A stretch of 64,000 nucleotides of DNA from Paracoccaceae bacterium (GCA_030758115.1 JANREX010000049.1:31866-95865); one strand, 5' to 3'. Counted from the first letter of the stretch, positions 27,816-36,882 are shown. The notes: a model not told the origin generated them from the letters alone. Made by a program: numbers and translations.

Positions 27816-29762
27816 TTGATCGTGACTTTCTCTTCGCTTGAACATGACCCGCCCCATTCCTCTTCACGGTTGGCAGAAATCGACCTGCGGCTCATGCAGA
27901 CAACCGATCTGCACGCCCACCTTCTGGCCTATGACTATTCCTCGGATCAGCCTGCGGACAGGATGGGGCTGGCACGGCTTGCCAGCCTGATCCACGCGGC
28001 ACGGGCAGAGGTCGCGAATTGCCTTTTGCTGGATACCGGCGATTTCCTGCAGGGCAACGCCTTGGGCGATCTTTACGCCGATCCGCAACTGACGGATACC
28101 GAGCGGCCCCATCCGGTGATCGCGACGATGAACAGCCTTGGCTATGACGCGGCAACCCTGGGCAATCACGATTTCAACTACGGCCTCGACTTCCTTGGCC
28201 GCACCCTCGTGGGCGCGGCCTTTCCGCTGGTCTGCGCCAATGTCGCGCACAGGCTTGGGCGCGATCCCTGCGACGATGACACATGGCTGCCCCCCTGGAC
28301 GATCCTGACACGCAGGGTCCGCGACAGGACCGGGGGATGGCATGACCTGCGGATCGGCATGATCGGCCTTCTGCCGCCGCAGATCGACATCTGGGACCGC
28401 CAGCACCTGGAGGGGCGGCTCAAGACACGAGACATGATACAGGCGGCACGCGCGCATCTGCCCGACATGCGCGCGGCGGGCGCCGACATCGTGGTGGTCC
28501 TCAGCCATTCCGGCATCGCGCCCGAAGACGGCAGAACCCGGATGGAGAACGCAGCCTTGCCGCTGGCTGCGCTTTCCGGGGTGGATGCGTTGCTTTGCGG
28601 GCACCAGCACCTGACCTTTCCCGGCCCCGCCTTTTCCGGGATCGAGGGCGTTGATGAAAAGGCCGGAACGATCCACGGGAAACCTGCCGTCATGGCGGGG
28701 TTCTGGGGTTCGCATCTCGGGGTGATCGACCTGACCCTGCGGCGCACCACCGATGGCTGGCATGTCAGCGACCATCGCAGCGCGTTGCGTCCGATCTACA
28801 AGCGCACCGAGGACCGCACGGGACGCGCGCTGGTGGGCGATGACGGCGCCGTGGTGGCCCTGGCCCGCGATGCGCATGCCAGAACCCTTGCCCATATGCG
28901 CCGCCCGATCGGCCACTGCAGCAAGCCGCTGCATTCCTTTTTTGCGCTGGTGGCCGATGATCCCTCGATCCAGCTGGTGGCCGAGGCGCAGCGCGCGCGC
29001 GTCGCCGCATTGCTGGCCGGAACGCGTGAAGGGGACCTGCCTCTTCTGTCCGCCGTCGCGCCCTTCAAGGCAGGTGGCGCAGCGGGGCCCGAGCATTTCA
29101 CCGATGTTCCGGCCGGGCCGTTGAGAATCCGCAATCTGGCCGATCTCTATGCGTTTCCAAACCTGCTGACGGCGGTGCAGGTGACGGGTGAGGCCCTGTG
29201 CAACTGGCTGGAACATGCCGCCGGGCAGTTCAACAGGATCCAACCCGGCCTGCGCGACCAGATGCTCTGCAACCCCGACTTTCCCAGCTACAATTTCGAT
29301 GTGATCTGCGGCCTGCGATACGTGATAGATCCGTCGCAGCCTGCGCGTTTCGCCCCGGACGGCAGGCTGCTGGACACCATGGCGCAGCGCGTGCGCGAGA
29401 TCACGTGGAACGGGCGCGCCATTGCCCCGGACGACAGGTTCATCGTGGCGACCAACAGCTATCGCGCCGGCGGCGGTGGCGGCTTTGCCCAGTCTGTCGA
29501 GATGCGCGATGTGGCCCTGAACAGACCGACCCGCGGCGGTGCCGAAACCATCCGCGACGTGCTTGAGGCCTATGTCGCAGGGCGCGGGCTGATCACGCAG
29601 GTCACGCGTCCGGTCTGGCGGTTTGCGCCCGCACCCAGGACCTCGGCCCTGTTCGACAGCGCGCCCGCCGCAGCCGAGGCGCTTCATGATCTGAGCGGTG
29701 TCAGAATAGAAAGCGCAGGCTGGGCGCCACATGGGTTTGCGCGGTTCCGGCTGCATTTCTGA
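27816..29762 (+). CDS. CpdB-like 2',3'-cyclic nucleotide phosphodiesterase / 3'-nucleotidase
   Basis: 648 aa from a TTG; GTG at 27822 is an equally good start. The N-terminal calcineurin-like metallophosphatase domain has DLHAHLL, DTGDF, GNHDFNYG, LSHSG and GHQHLTFPG in order, covering the two-metal ligands. The C-terminal nucleotidase domain ends with FIVATNSYRAGGGGGF. Bidomain members work in the periplasm, yet no signal peptide is visible before the catalytic domain, so export is doubtful. It is divergent from nudC. Confidence 0.9.
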   Translation: MIVTFSSLEHDPPHSSSRLAEIDLRLMQTTDLHAHLLAYDYSSDQPADRMGLARLASLIHAARAEVANCLLLDTGDFLQGNALGDLYADPQLTDTERPHPVIATMNSLGYDAATLGNHDFNYGLDFLGRTLVGAAFPLVCANVAHRLGRDPCDDDTWLPPWTILTRRVRDRTGGWHDLRIGMIGLLPPQIDIWDRQHLEGRLKTRDMIQAARAHLPDMRAAGADIVVVLSHSGIAPEDGRTRMENAALPLAALSGVDALLCGHQHLTFPGPAFSGIEGVDEKAGTIHGKPAVMAGFWGSHLGVIDLTLRRTTDGWHVSDHRSALRPIYKRTEDRTGRALVGDDGAVVALARDAHARTLAHMRRPIGHCSKPLHSFFALVADDPSIQLVAEAQRARVAALLAGTREGDLPLLSAVAPFKAGGAAGPEHFTDVPAGPLRIRNLADLYAFPNLLTAVQVTGEALCNWLEHAAGQFNRIQPGLRDQMLCNPDFPSYNFDVICGLRYVIDPSQPARFAPDGRLLDTMAQRVREITWNGRAIAPDDRFIVATNSYRAGGGGGFAQSVEMRDVALNRPTRGGAETIRDVLEAYVAGRGLITQVTRPVWRFAPAPRTSALFDSAPAAAEALHDLSGVRIESAGWAPHGFARFRLHF

Positions 29763-29798
29763 CCCGCGGCCAATCGGCGGCAGGTGGGATACACCTGC

Positions 29799-29827
29799 TT
29801 GCAATGCAACGCAGCGCCGCCTATATG
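29799..29827 (+). promoter_or_regulatory. Sigma-70-type promoter of the SRP RNA
   Basis: TTGCAA (29799-29804) and TATATG (29822-29827) are separated by exactly 17 bases and sit just upstream of the predicted 5' end of the SRP RNA. Confidence 0.6.
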
Positions 29828-29830
29828 GGC

Positions 29831-29930
29831 GGTGAGAGGTTGGCGCGGGCAGGCACCTCGCCAACCCGGTCAGATCCGGAAGGAAGCAGCCGTAACGAGC
29901 CCCGCTTGGGTCGTTGTCCAGCCTCTCACC
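29831..29930 (+). ncRNA. ffs: Signal recognition particle 4.5S-type RNA
   Basis: The universally conserved helix-8 segment is present: GGTCAGATCCGGAAGGAAGC around 29868-29887, which binds Ffh. The ends GGTGAGAGGTT and GCCTCTCACC pair to close a single long hairpin of about 100 bases, the small bacterial type. The RNA directs Ffh to nascent membrane proteins. Exact ends are set by the closing stem and could shift a few bases. Confidence 0.92.
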
Positions 29931-30026
29931 TTCATCCCCCGATGATCGCCGTTCAGACGCGGGCCTTGCGTCGGCCACTGAAACCCGCCAAGGATCGTGA
30001 CTGATCGCGATCCCTGACGAAAGGCC

Positions 30027-31139
30027 ATGATGCCCGCTGACAGCCCCATGCACGACGACAATGGCACGCTTGACGGGCTGGCGGCCTTGGGATGGTCCGC
30101 CCATTTCGCGGATCAATGCGGAAACGAGGGCAGCGAGGCGCTGCACCCCATGCGCATCATTTCCGTGCAGCGCGCGATGGCGACCGGTCTGGACGCGCAG
30201 GGCGAACGACCGCTCGGGTTTCCGCCGGAATTGCGGGCGGGCGGTCTGGCCGTCGGAGACTGGGTGCTGGTCGACCCCGAAACCGGGCGCATCGAGACGG
30301 TGCTCGAACGGCAATCGCTGCTCAGCCGCCGCGCCGCCGGGGTCGAGGCCAAGCCGCAACTCTTGGCTGCCAATGTGGACACGCTGTTCATCACCACCTC
30401 CTGCAATGCCGACTTCAATCCCGCCCGGCTGGAACGTTACCTCGTCCTTGCGCTGGATGCCGGGGTCGCCCCCGTGATCGTGCTGACCAAGACCGACCAG
30501 ACAGACGATCCCCAACGCTATGTCGCCGAGGCCCGCGCCTTGTCGGACAAGCTGGCTGGCGTGATCGCGCTGAACGCCAAGGACCGCGCTCAGATCGCTG
30601 CTTTCTCGCAATGGTGCGGACCGGGGCGCACGGTGGCTTTTGTCGGATCGTCCGGGGTGGGGAAATCGACCTTGATCAATGCCTTGACCGGCAGCGTGCA
30701 GGCCACGGCAGACATGCGGCAGGATGATGCCAAGGGCCGGCATACGACAACCGCACGGTCCTTGCACCTGATCGAAGGCGGCGGTTTGGTCATCGACATG
30801 CCCGGCATGCGCGAACTGGGCCTGCATGATGTCTCGGGCGGGATCGACGAGCTGTTCGAGGATATCACCGCCCTGACCGGGCAATGCAAGTTCCGCGACT
30901 GCAAGCATGTCTCGGAACCCGGATGCGCGGTGCAGGCGGCCGTCGCAAGGGGTCAGCTTGACCCCGCGCGGCTGGACCGCTGGCGCAAACTGAAATCCGA
31001 GGACGCCCTGAACACGACCTCGATGACCGTCAGCCGCCGCCGCGCGCGTGCCCTGACACGGGCGCACAAGGCCGAATCGGACGCACAACGCAAGGCCAAG
31101 GGAAACAACCCGCCGCCTCAAAAGCCGCGCAAGGGCTGA
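30027..31139 (+). CDS. rsgA: Small ribosomal subunit biogenesis GTPase RsgA
   Basis: 370 aa. Circularly permuted GTPase: the OB-fold N-terminus is followed by the G4 motif TKTD, then the Walker A GSSGVGKST, then G3 DMPGM, the reverse of the normal order. A C-terminal zinc finger (CKFRDC...HVSEPGC) completes it. RsgA acts late in 30S maturation. A basic C-terminal tail (from about 335) is rich in Arg, Lys and Pro. The gene lies about 100 bases downstream of the SRP RNA. Confidence 0.94.
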   Translation: MMPADSPMHDDNGTLDGLAALGWSAHFADQCGNEGSEALHPMRIISVQRAMATGLDAQGERPLGFPPELRAGGLAVGDWVLVDPETGRIETVLERQSLLSRRAAGVEAKPQLLAANVDTLFITTSCNADFNPARLERYLVLALDAGVAPVIVLTKTDQTDDPQRYVAEARALSDKLAGVIALNAKDRAQIAAFSQWCGPGRTVAFVGSSGVGKSTLINALTGSVQATADMRQDDAKGRHTTTARSLHLIEGGGLVIDMPGMRELGLHDVSGGIDELFEDITALTGQCKFRDCKHVSEPGCAVQAAVARGQLDPARLDRWRKLKSEDALNTTSMTVSRRRARALTRAHKAESDAQRKAKGNNPPPQKPRKG

Positions 31140-31640
31140 TCAGCGCCGCGACTTGCGCCGCGCGGCCATGGCCCAACGCATCTGATCTTCGGTCTCGATG
31201 GCGCATGGCCTGATACCGCGCAGCCTGTCCAGCGCGTGACCGGGCACCTCGCCTGCCTCGATCATCAGCCGCAGCGCGATCATGCCGGACCGGCCGCAGC
31301 CGCCCTTGCAATGCACCAACACACGCCCCCCACCCGACAGGGCGGACAGGATCTGTTCGCTCACGGCAGGCCAGCGCGACGCCGTTGCACCATCGGGCAC
31401 ACCGTAATCCGCAATCGGCAGATGCACCCAGCGGGCGCCGCTTTCCTGCATGATCTGTCCCAGATGCTCGGATCCGTTCTCGATCATCTCGATCCGTGTG
31501 GTCAGGCTGAGAACAATGGCGGGCCGCCAGGCGCGCAGATGATCCAGATCGCCGACGGGATCACCCAGCCGCCCCGGCAAGGGGGCAATGGCCAGGATAC
31601 CGCCGGACACCGGCAAGGCATGGATCACAAGACCGGACAT
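31140..31640 (-). CDS. Dual-specificity / tyrosine phosphatase family protein
   Basis: 166 aa. The phosphatase loop HCKGGCGRSG gives the CX5R signature with catalytic Cys and Arg, at about residue 110. LPIADYGVPD upstream provides a plausible general acid Asp. It may dephosphorylate proteins, RNA 5' ends or small molecules. It is convergent with rsgA and only 1 base from the metallopeptidase gene upstream on the same strand, suggesting one transcript. Confidence 0.85.
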   Translation of the reverse strand: MSGLVIHALPVSGGILAIAPLPGRLGDPVGDLDHLRAWRPAIVLSLTTRIEMIENGSEHLGQIMQESGARWVHLPIADYGVPDGATASRWPAVSEQILSALSGGGRVLVHCKGGCGRSGMIALRLMIEAGEVPGHALDRLRGIRPCAIETEDQMRWAMAARRKSRR

Positions 31641-31641
31641 G

Positions 31642-32484
31642 TCAGAGCACGCGCGCCGCGAATGTGTCGCAGCGTGCCATCTGCCCGCTGTCATAGCCGA
31701 TGGCGAACCAGCGCGCCCGCTGGGCACTGGTGCCATGGGTGAAGGTATGCGGCTGCGGCACCCGCCCGGCGCGGGCCTGAAGGCGGTCATCGCCGATCAT
31801 CCGCGCGGCGTTCAGCGCCTCTTCCAGATCGCCGGGCTCCAGCAAGCCGTCCACGGCCCTTGCCCAGACGCCTGACAGGCAATCGGCCTGCAATTCCAGC
31901 CGCACGGTCAGGGCGTTGCCCTCGGCGGTGCTGGCGGCCTGCCGGGCACGGTGGACCTGGCCCAGAATGCCCATCTCGTTCTGGATGTGATGGGCCACCT
32001 CATGGGCGATCACGTAGGCGGCGGCGAAATCGCCCTTGGCCCCCAGTTGCCGTGACAGCGTCGCGAAGAAATCGGTATCCAGATAGGCCTTGCGATCGGC
32101 GGGGCAGTAGAACGGCCCCGTCGCCCCGGATGCGCCGCCGCAGGGGCTTTGCGTCACGCCGGAATAGAGCACCAGAACCGGCGGCTGATAGCTGCGACCT
32201 GCCTGATCCTGCATGATCTGCGACCAGACCTGTTCGGTCGTGGCCAGAACCCGGCCTGCGAACTCTGCCGCCTGCTGTTCCTCGGGGGTGGGGGCGGTTT
32301 GCGTTATCTGGCTGCGCGTGTCCTGATCCTGCAGAAGCGGCGTTACGTCGATCCCGGCGAAATAGCCGATGGCCAGCACCAGCAGCAGACCGACACCGCC
32401 GATCCTGGCACCGCCACCGCCCATGCGGCGTTGTCCGCGCCGGTCTTCGATATTGCGGCTGCGCCGCACGTCCTTCAACCGCAT
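31642..32484 (-). CDS. YpfJ-type neutral zinc metallopeptidase family protein
   Basis: 280 aa. An N-terminal cytosolic basic stretch, a membrane helix (about 31-45) and a periplasmic domain with HEVAHH (zinc-binding HExxH) define the family; a later Glu/Asp in ELQADCLSGVWA is the probable third ligand. The motif GPFYCPADRKAYLDTDFF is also conserved in this family. The reading frame continues upstream antisense to dnaX, but ATG 32484 after GGGGGGAT is the real start. The biological substrate is not known. Confidence 0.9.
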   Translation of the reverse strand: MRLKDVRRSRNIEDRRGQRRMGGGGARIGGVGLLLVLAIGYFAGIDVTPLLQDQDTRSQITQTAPTPEEQQAAEFAGRVLATTEQVWSQIMQDQAGRSYQPPVLVLYSGVTQSPCGGASGATGPFYCPADRKAYLDTDFFATLSRQLGAKGDFAAAYVIAHEVAHHIQNEMGILGQVHRARQAASTAEGNALTVRLELQADCLSGVWARAVDGLLEPGDLEEALNAARMIGDDRLQARAGRVPQPHTFTHGTSAQRARWFAIGYDSGQMARCDTFAARVL

Positions 32485-32628
32485 GGTCGATCCCCCCCGG
32501 AACCCAGTCTGGTGCTGCCAGACTACACCAAAGGCGAGATGCGAAAAGCCCGGATTCACCGCGGCGATGTCTGGACGCGGGCGGGCCGATTGCCTAGGTT
32601 GACATCTGTTCCCTGAGCCCGAGGCCCC

Positions 32629-34389
32629 ATGACCCAGACCCCAGAAACCGGCTACCGCGTTCTGGCCCGCAAGTACCGGCCCGAAACCTTTGCCGATCTG
32701 GTGGGGCAGGATGCGATGGTGCGCACGCTGCGCAACGCCTTTGCCGCTGACCGTATCGCCCAGGCCTTCATCATGACGGGGATCCGGGGGACGGGCAAAA
32801 CGACGACCGCCCGGATCATCGCCAAGGGCATGAACTGCATCGGTGTCGATGGCACCGGCGGGCCGACGACCGACCCCTGCGGGACATGTGAACATTGCGT
32901 GGCGATCATGGAAGGCCGCCATGTCGACGTGATGGAGATGGACGCCGCATCGCGCACCGGCGTGGGCGACATCCGCGAGATCATCGAAAGCGTGCATTAC
33001 CGGGCGGCTTCGGCGCGCTACAAGATCTACATCATCGACGAGGTGCACATGCTCTCGACCAGCGCGTTCAACGCGCTGCTCAAGACGCTGGAAGAACCGC
33101 CCGCCCATGTGAAGTTCATCTTCGCCACGACCGAGATCCGCAAGGTGCCCGTCACCGTGCTGTCGCGGTGCCAACGCTTCGACCTGCGCCGGATCGAACC
33201 CGAGGTGATGATCGCCCTGCTGCGCAAGATCGCGGCAGCAGAGGGTGCGCAGATCACCGATGACGCGCTGGCGCTGATCACCCGTGCGGCCGAGGGATCG
33301 GCGCGGGATGCCACATCGCTGCTGGACCAGGCGATTTCCCACGGCGCGGGCGAAACCACCGCCGATCAGGTGCGCGCCATGCTGGGGCTGGCCGATCGTG
33401 GGCGTGTGCTGGACCTGTTCGACATGATCATGCGCGGCGATGCCGGTGGCGCGCTGTCCGAACTGGGCGCGCAATATGCCGATGGCGCCGATCCGATGGC
33501 GGTGCTGCGGGACCTGGCCGAGGTGACGCATTGGATTTCGGTGGTCAAGATCACGCCGGATGCGGCCGAAGATCCCACCGTCGGCCCGGATGAACGCGCG
33601 CGCGGGCAGGACATGGCCGATCGTCTGCCCCTGCGGGCATTGGCGCGGATGTGGCAGATGTTGCTCAAGGCGCTGGACGAGGTGGCACAAGCCCCCAATG
33701 CGATGATGGCGGCCGAGATGGCCGTGATCCGGCTGACCCATGTGGCCGACCTGCCAACGCCGGAGGAACTGGTACGCAAGCTGCCGGATCTGCCGCCCCC
33801 CTCGCCCGGCGGCGGCCCTTCGGGCGGTGGCATGTCGGCAGGCCATGCCGAGGGGGCCGCACAGGCCATGACACGCGGCGGCAGCGTGCCGTCCGGCGGC
33901 GGCGGTTCCGGCAATACCGTGCAAGCCGTGGCACTGGATGCCGAGCAGGCGCTGGCCCGTTTTCCGACATTCGATCACGTGATCGACCTGATCCGTGCCA
34001 ATCGCGATGTGAAACTGCTGGTCGAGGTGGAAACCGGCATGCGCCTGGCGGCCTATCGCCCCGGCCGGATCGAATTCGTCCCGGCCGAAAGTGCCGCGCA
34101 TGACCTGGCCCAGCGGCTGGGACAGCGGCTGCAACTGTGGACCGGGAACCGCTGGGCGGTCAGCGTGGTCAATGACGGCGGTGCCGCCACCATCGCCGAG
34201 GCCCGCGACACGGCCGAGGCCGAACTGAAGGCGAAAGCGGAAGCGCATCCGATGGTCAAAGCCGTGCTGAGCGCCTTCCCGAAGGCGCGGATCACCGAGA
34301 TTCGCAGCCCCGACAAGCTGGCCGCCGAGGCAGAGGCCCAGGCCCTGCCCGAGGTCGAGGATGAATGGGACCCGTTCGAGGACGATTGA
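32629..34389 (+). CDS. dnaX: DNA polymerase III subunits gamma/tau
   Basis: 586 aa. Clamp-loader ATPase: Walker A GIRGTGKTTTA, four zinc Cys (MNC, PCGTCEHC), DEVHM Walker B and the SRC motif of sensor 1 region. A Gly/Pro/Ser-rich linker at about 385-430 joins the tau part, which binds the alpha subunit and DnaB. No obvious programmed frameshift slippery A-run was noticed, so tau may be the main product. First of the dnaX-ybaB-recR cluster. Confidence 0.96.
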   Translation: MTQTPETGYRVLARKYRPETFADLVGQDAMVRTLRNAFAADRIAQAFIMTGIRGTGKTTTARIIAKGMNCIGVDGTGGPTTDPCGTCEHCVAIMEGRHVDVMEMDAASRTGVGDIREIIESVHYRAASARYKIYIIDEVHMLSTSAFNALLKTLEEPPAHVKFIFATTEIRKVPVTVLSRCQRFDLRRIEPEVMIALLRKIAAAEGAQITDDALALITRAAEGSARDATSLLDQAISHGAGETTADQVRAMLGLADRGRVLDLFDMIMRGDAGGALSELGAQYADGADPMAVLRDLAEVTHWISVVKITPDAAEDPTVGPDERARGQDMADRLPLRALARMWQMLLKALDEVAQAPNAMMAAEMAVIRLTHVADLPTPEELVRKLPDLPPPSPGGGPSGGGMSAGHAEGAAQAMTRGGSVPSGGGGSGNTVQAVALDAEQALARFPTFDHVIDLIRANRDVKLLVEVETGMRLAAYRPGRIEFVPAESAAHDLAQRLGQRLQLWTGNRWAVSVVNDGGAATIAEARDTAEAELKAKAEAHPMVKAVLSAFPKARITEIRSPDKLAAEAEAQALPEVEDEWDPFEDD

Positions 34390-34444
34390 AACACGGCGCC
34401 GGCGTTGCCGGACGGGCCGCAGATGCAAACAGGAGAGAAAGACG

Positions 34445-34789
34445 ATGCTGAAGGGACTAGGTGGTCTTGGCGACATGGCCAAGATGATGAAGGCCGCGCA
34501 GGAAATGCAGCAGAAGATGGCGCAGCTTCAGGAAGAGATGCACCAGATGACGGTGACGGGCGAGTCCGGCGCAGGCCTGGTCAAGGCCACCTGCACCGTG
34601 AAGGGCGAGTTGAAAAGCCTTGATATCGACCCCTCGATCTTTTCTGCCGATGACAAGGAAGTGGTCGAGGACCTGATCCTTGCGGCGATCAAGGATGCGC
34701 AGGGCCGCGCCTCGGAAAAGGCGAAGGAAGAGATGGGCAAGCTGACCGAAGGCATGGGCCTGCCCAAGGACATGAACCTGCCGTTCTGA
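34445..34789 (+). CDS. YbaB/EbfC family nucleoid-associated protein
   Basis: 114 aa. A Gly/Met-rich N-terminus (MLKGLGGLGDMAKMMKAAQE) leads into a coiled-coil QQKMAQLQEEM helix and a small beta domain, as in YbaB/EbfC DNA-binding dimers. Start ATG 34445 follows AGGAGAGAAAGACG. It lies between dnaX and recR in the widely conserved order. Confidence 0.93.
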   Translation: MLKGLGGLGDMAKMMKAAQEMQQKMAQLQEEMHQMTVTGESGAGLVKATCTVKGELKSLDIDPSIFSADDKEVVEDLILAAIKDAQGRASEKAKEEMGKLTEGMGLPKDMNLPF

Positions 34790-34808
34790 TCAGGCAGGAT
34801 CACCATAA

Positions 34809-35402
34809 ATGAGCGCAAATCGCGAGATCGAGGCCCTGATCGACATGATGGCCCGGCTTCCGGGTCTTGGTCCGCGATCGGCCCGCCGGGCCGTGCTGCA
34901 CCTGATCCGCAAGCGCGCCTTGCTGATGACCCCGCTTGCCGACCTGATGCGGGAGGTCGCGGCCTCGGCGCGCGAATGCCTGAACTGCGGCAATATCGGC
35001 ACCGGCGACATCTGCGATATCTGCGCCTCGGACAAACGGGCCAATGGCATGATCTGCGTGGTCGAGGATGTGGCGGATCTTTGGGCGCTGGAACGCTCCG
35101 GCGTCTTCAAGGGGCGCTATCACGTGCTGGGGGGGACCTTGTCCGCACTGGACCAGGTCGGTCCCGAACAGCTGCGCATCCCGCGGCTGGTGGACAGGGT
35201 CGACAGTGAAGGCGTGAGCGAGGTGATCCTGGCGCTGAATGCCACGGTCGATGGGCAGACCACGGCCCATTACATCGCCGATCAGCTTGAAGGGCGGGTG
35301 ACGCTGACCTCGCTTGCGCAGGGCGTGCCGATCGGGGGCGAGCTGGATTACCTGGACGACGGCACGATCACGGCCGCGCTGAACGCAAGACGCAAGGTCT
35401 GA
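34809..35402 (+). CDS. recR: Recombination mediator RecR
   Basis: 197 aa. Helix-hairpin-helix ([12 protein letters not shown]), a C4 zinc finger ([16 protein letters not shown]), and a Toprim domain with [11 protein letters not shown] are present in order. RecR works with RecO (and RecF) to load RecA at gaps. It begins 19 bases after the YbaB gene. Confidence 0.96.
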   Translation: MSANREIEALIDMMARLPGLGPRSARRAVLHLIRKRALLMTPLADLMREVAASARECLNCGNIGTGDICDICASDKRANGMICVVEDVADLWALERSGVFKGRYHVLGGTLSALDQVGPEQLRIPRLVDRVDSEGVSEVILALNATVDGQTTAHYIADQLEGRVTLTSLAQGVPIGGELDYLDDGTITAALNARRKV

Positions 35403-35444
35403 GGCCCGCGTTCGGCGCAGGCTTCCCGCGGCGAGGGCTGCAAT

Positions 35445-35470
35445 GGATATTTGAAGCAAGAAGAAACAGG
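35445..35470 (+). repeat. Dispersed intergenic repeat, copy 2
   Basis: The block beginning GGATATTTGAAGCAAGAAG differs from the copy at 4425-4450 at 3 of 26 positions. It follows recR directly and abuts a GC-rich hairpin. Confidence 0.5.
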
Positions 35471-35497
35471 CGCGCGCAAGATGATCCCGCGCGCGCC
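35469..35497. terminator. Bidirectional terminator between recR and the decarboxylase gene
   Basis: GGCGCGCGC and GCGCGCGCC form a 9-bp GC stem around an AAGATGATCCC loop. On the minus strand it is followed by TGTTTCTTCTT; on the plus strand only by GCTTTG. It likely ends the decarboxylase transcript and perhaps recR as well. Confidence 0.6.
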
Positions 35498-35503
35498 GCT
35501 TTG

Positions 35504-36676
35504 TCAGATCACGACAACATCCAGCGGCGGGAAGCCGTTGAAACAGACCGAGGAATAGGTCGAGGTATAGGCCCCGCAGTTGCGGATGATGAAACGATCG
35601 CCCGCGCGCAGGCCCAGAGGCAGTTGCACGGGACGCTTTTCATAAAGCACGTCGGCGCTGTCGCAGGAGGGGCCGGCCAGGATGCAGGGGCCGGTTTCCT
35701 CGTGATCGCGGTCGGTGATGAACTGGTAGCGGATCGCCTCGTCCATGGTTTCGGCCAGACCCGAGAACTTGCCGATGTCCAGGTAGACCCAGCGGCAGAT
35801 GTCATCCTCGGACTTGCGCGACACCAGCATCACCTCGGCGGCGATCATGCCGGCCTCGGCCACCATGCCGCGACCGGGTTCGGCCATGATGCGGTCGGCC
35901 CCCTGGAACCGCGCCTCGACCATCTCCATCACGTGGGCGGCGTAAGCGGTCGGCGCCTCGATTTCCTCGCCGTAGAAGGCGGGGAAACCGCCGCCGATGT
36001 TCAGCAGGTCCAGATCGAAACCGGCGGCGCGGGCGGTGGCCCAGGCGGCGGCAACGTGATCCAGGGTGCTGGTCCACATCTCGGCGCGGCGGGTCTGGCT
36101 GCCGACATGGAAGGACATGCCGACGGGTTTCAGCCCCAGATCGGTGGCGCGTGTCATCAGCGGCACGACCATTTCGGGCGCACAGCCGAATTTGCGGCTG
36201 AGCGGCCAGTCAGCCTCGGTCGAGCCGACGAGAAGACGGATGTAGACCTGCGCGCCGGGCGCATGAATGGCAAGCTTCTCAAGCTCTTCTTCGGCATCGG
36301 CGGCGAAGATGCGGATACCGGCCGCATGGGCAAAGGCGATGTCGGAGGCGCGCTTGACCGTGTTGCCATAGGAAATGGTTTCGGGCCGCGCGCCCAGGCT
36401 CAGGCAAAGCTCGATCTCGCCGCGCGAGGCGGCATCGAAATGGCTGCCTTCGGCGATCAGGGTCGACAGGATGCCGCGTGCGGGGTTGGCCTTGACGGCA
36501 TAGTGGATGTCGGCGCGGCCCAGCCCTGCCTTGAGCGCGCGATATTGATCGGCGACGATCTGCGTGTCCAGCACAAGGGTGGGGCGGTCAAAACGCGACT
36601 GCCGGATGAAATTTTCGATACGATGGGATGCGCGGACGGCGTCGCCGCCCAGCTGGGGGTTCACGTAGGCGTTCAT
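35504..36676 (-). CDS. Ornithine/lysine decarboxylase, fold III (alanine racemase type)
   Basis: 390 aa. PLP enzyme making putrescine (or cadaverine) from ornithine (or lysine). The PLP-binding Lys is in HYAVKANP, the glycine loop is LLNIGGGFP, the phosphate-binding EPGRGMVAEAG follows, and GPSCDSADVL carries the active-site Cys and Asp of eukaryote-like ODCs. The start MNAYVN at 36676 has GGAGA six bases upstream; earlier starts at 36682 and 36688 would hide that site. A probable speF RNA leader precedes it. Confidence 0.92.
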   Translation of the reverse strand: MNAYVNPQLGGDAVRASHRIENFIRQSRFDRPTLVLDTQIVADQYRALKAGLGRADIHYAVKANPARGILSTLIAEGSHFDAASRGEIELCLSLGARPETISYGNTVKRASDIAFAHAAGIRIFAADAEEELEKLAIHAPGAQVYIRLLVGSTEADWPLSRKFGCAPEMVVPLMTRATDLGLKPVGMSFHVGSQTRRAEMWTSTLDHVAAAWATARAAGFDLDLLNIGGGFPAFYGEEIEAPTAYAAHVMEMVEARFQGADRIMAEPGRGMVAEAGMIAAEVMLVSRKSEDDICRWVYLDIGKFSGLAETMDEAIRYQFITDRDHEETGPCILAGPSCDSADVLYEKRPVQLPLGLRAGDRFIIRNCGAYTSTYSSVCFNGFPPLDVVVI

Positions 36677-36770
36677 GGTCATCTCCAATAGACCCGGATC
36701 AAAGACCCGACCAGTTCAACAGGAGACGTTACCGTCGCTACGTAAACACTGAGGGTTGATCCCTCGGCCA
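36677..36770 (-). ncRNA. Candidate speF-type 5' leader RNA
   Basis: The leader of the decarboxylase gene contains a GAGGG-ATCAA-CCCTC hairpin (36751-36765), then GACGGTAACGTCTCC, and a second small hairpin GGGTC-TTT-GATCC (36696-36708) just before the ribosome binding site. The speF element of alphaproteobacteria lies directly upstream of ornithine decarboxylase genes, and from memory these conserved blocks resemble it. A covariance-model search would decide. Confidence 0.55.
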
Positions 36771-36882
36771 GAGGCGCGTGCGTTGGCGTCTATATTTGCG
36801 CATTTAGGGCCAGCGCAAAATTCGCGCAAGATATTTTCCGAAGCGCCTGAAAAAATAATCTCAGCGCTTTCCGCCAGCAGGG

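Noticed and set aside
29781..29797. Small CAGGTG hairpin after the CpdB-like gene
   Set aside because: A short palindrome with no U tract; it overlaps the upstream edge of the SRP promoter, so terminator function is not supported.
27864..31121. A 1085-residue minus-strand ORF
   Set aside because: It is the antisense frame of the CpdB-like gene, the SRP RNA and rsgA, all of which have clear family motifs. It has no recognisable domain of its own.
32485..34482. The long upstream extension of the metallopeptidase frame
   Set aside because: It is antisense to dnaX; the metallopeptidase domains begin only at ATG 32484, which has a good ribosome binding site.
36840..36870. Possible terminator AGCGC...GCGCT near the end of the FAD oxidoreductase gene
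   Set aside because: The stem is only five bases with a long AT-rich loop and no ordered U run, so it was not called.
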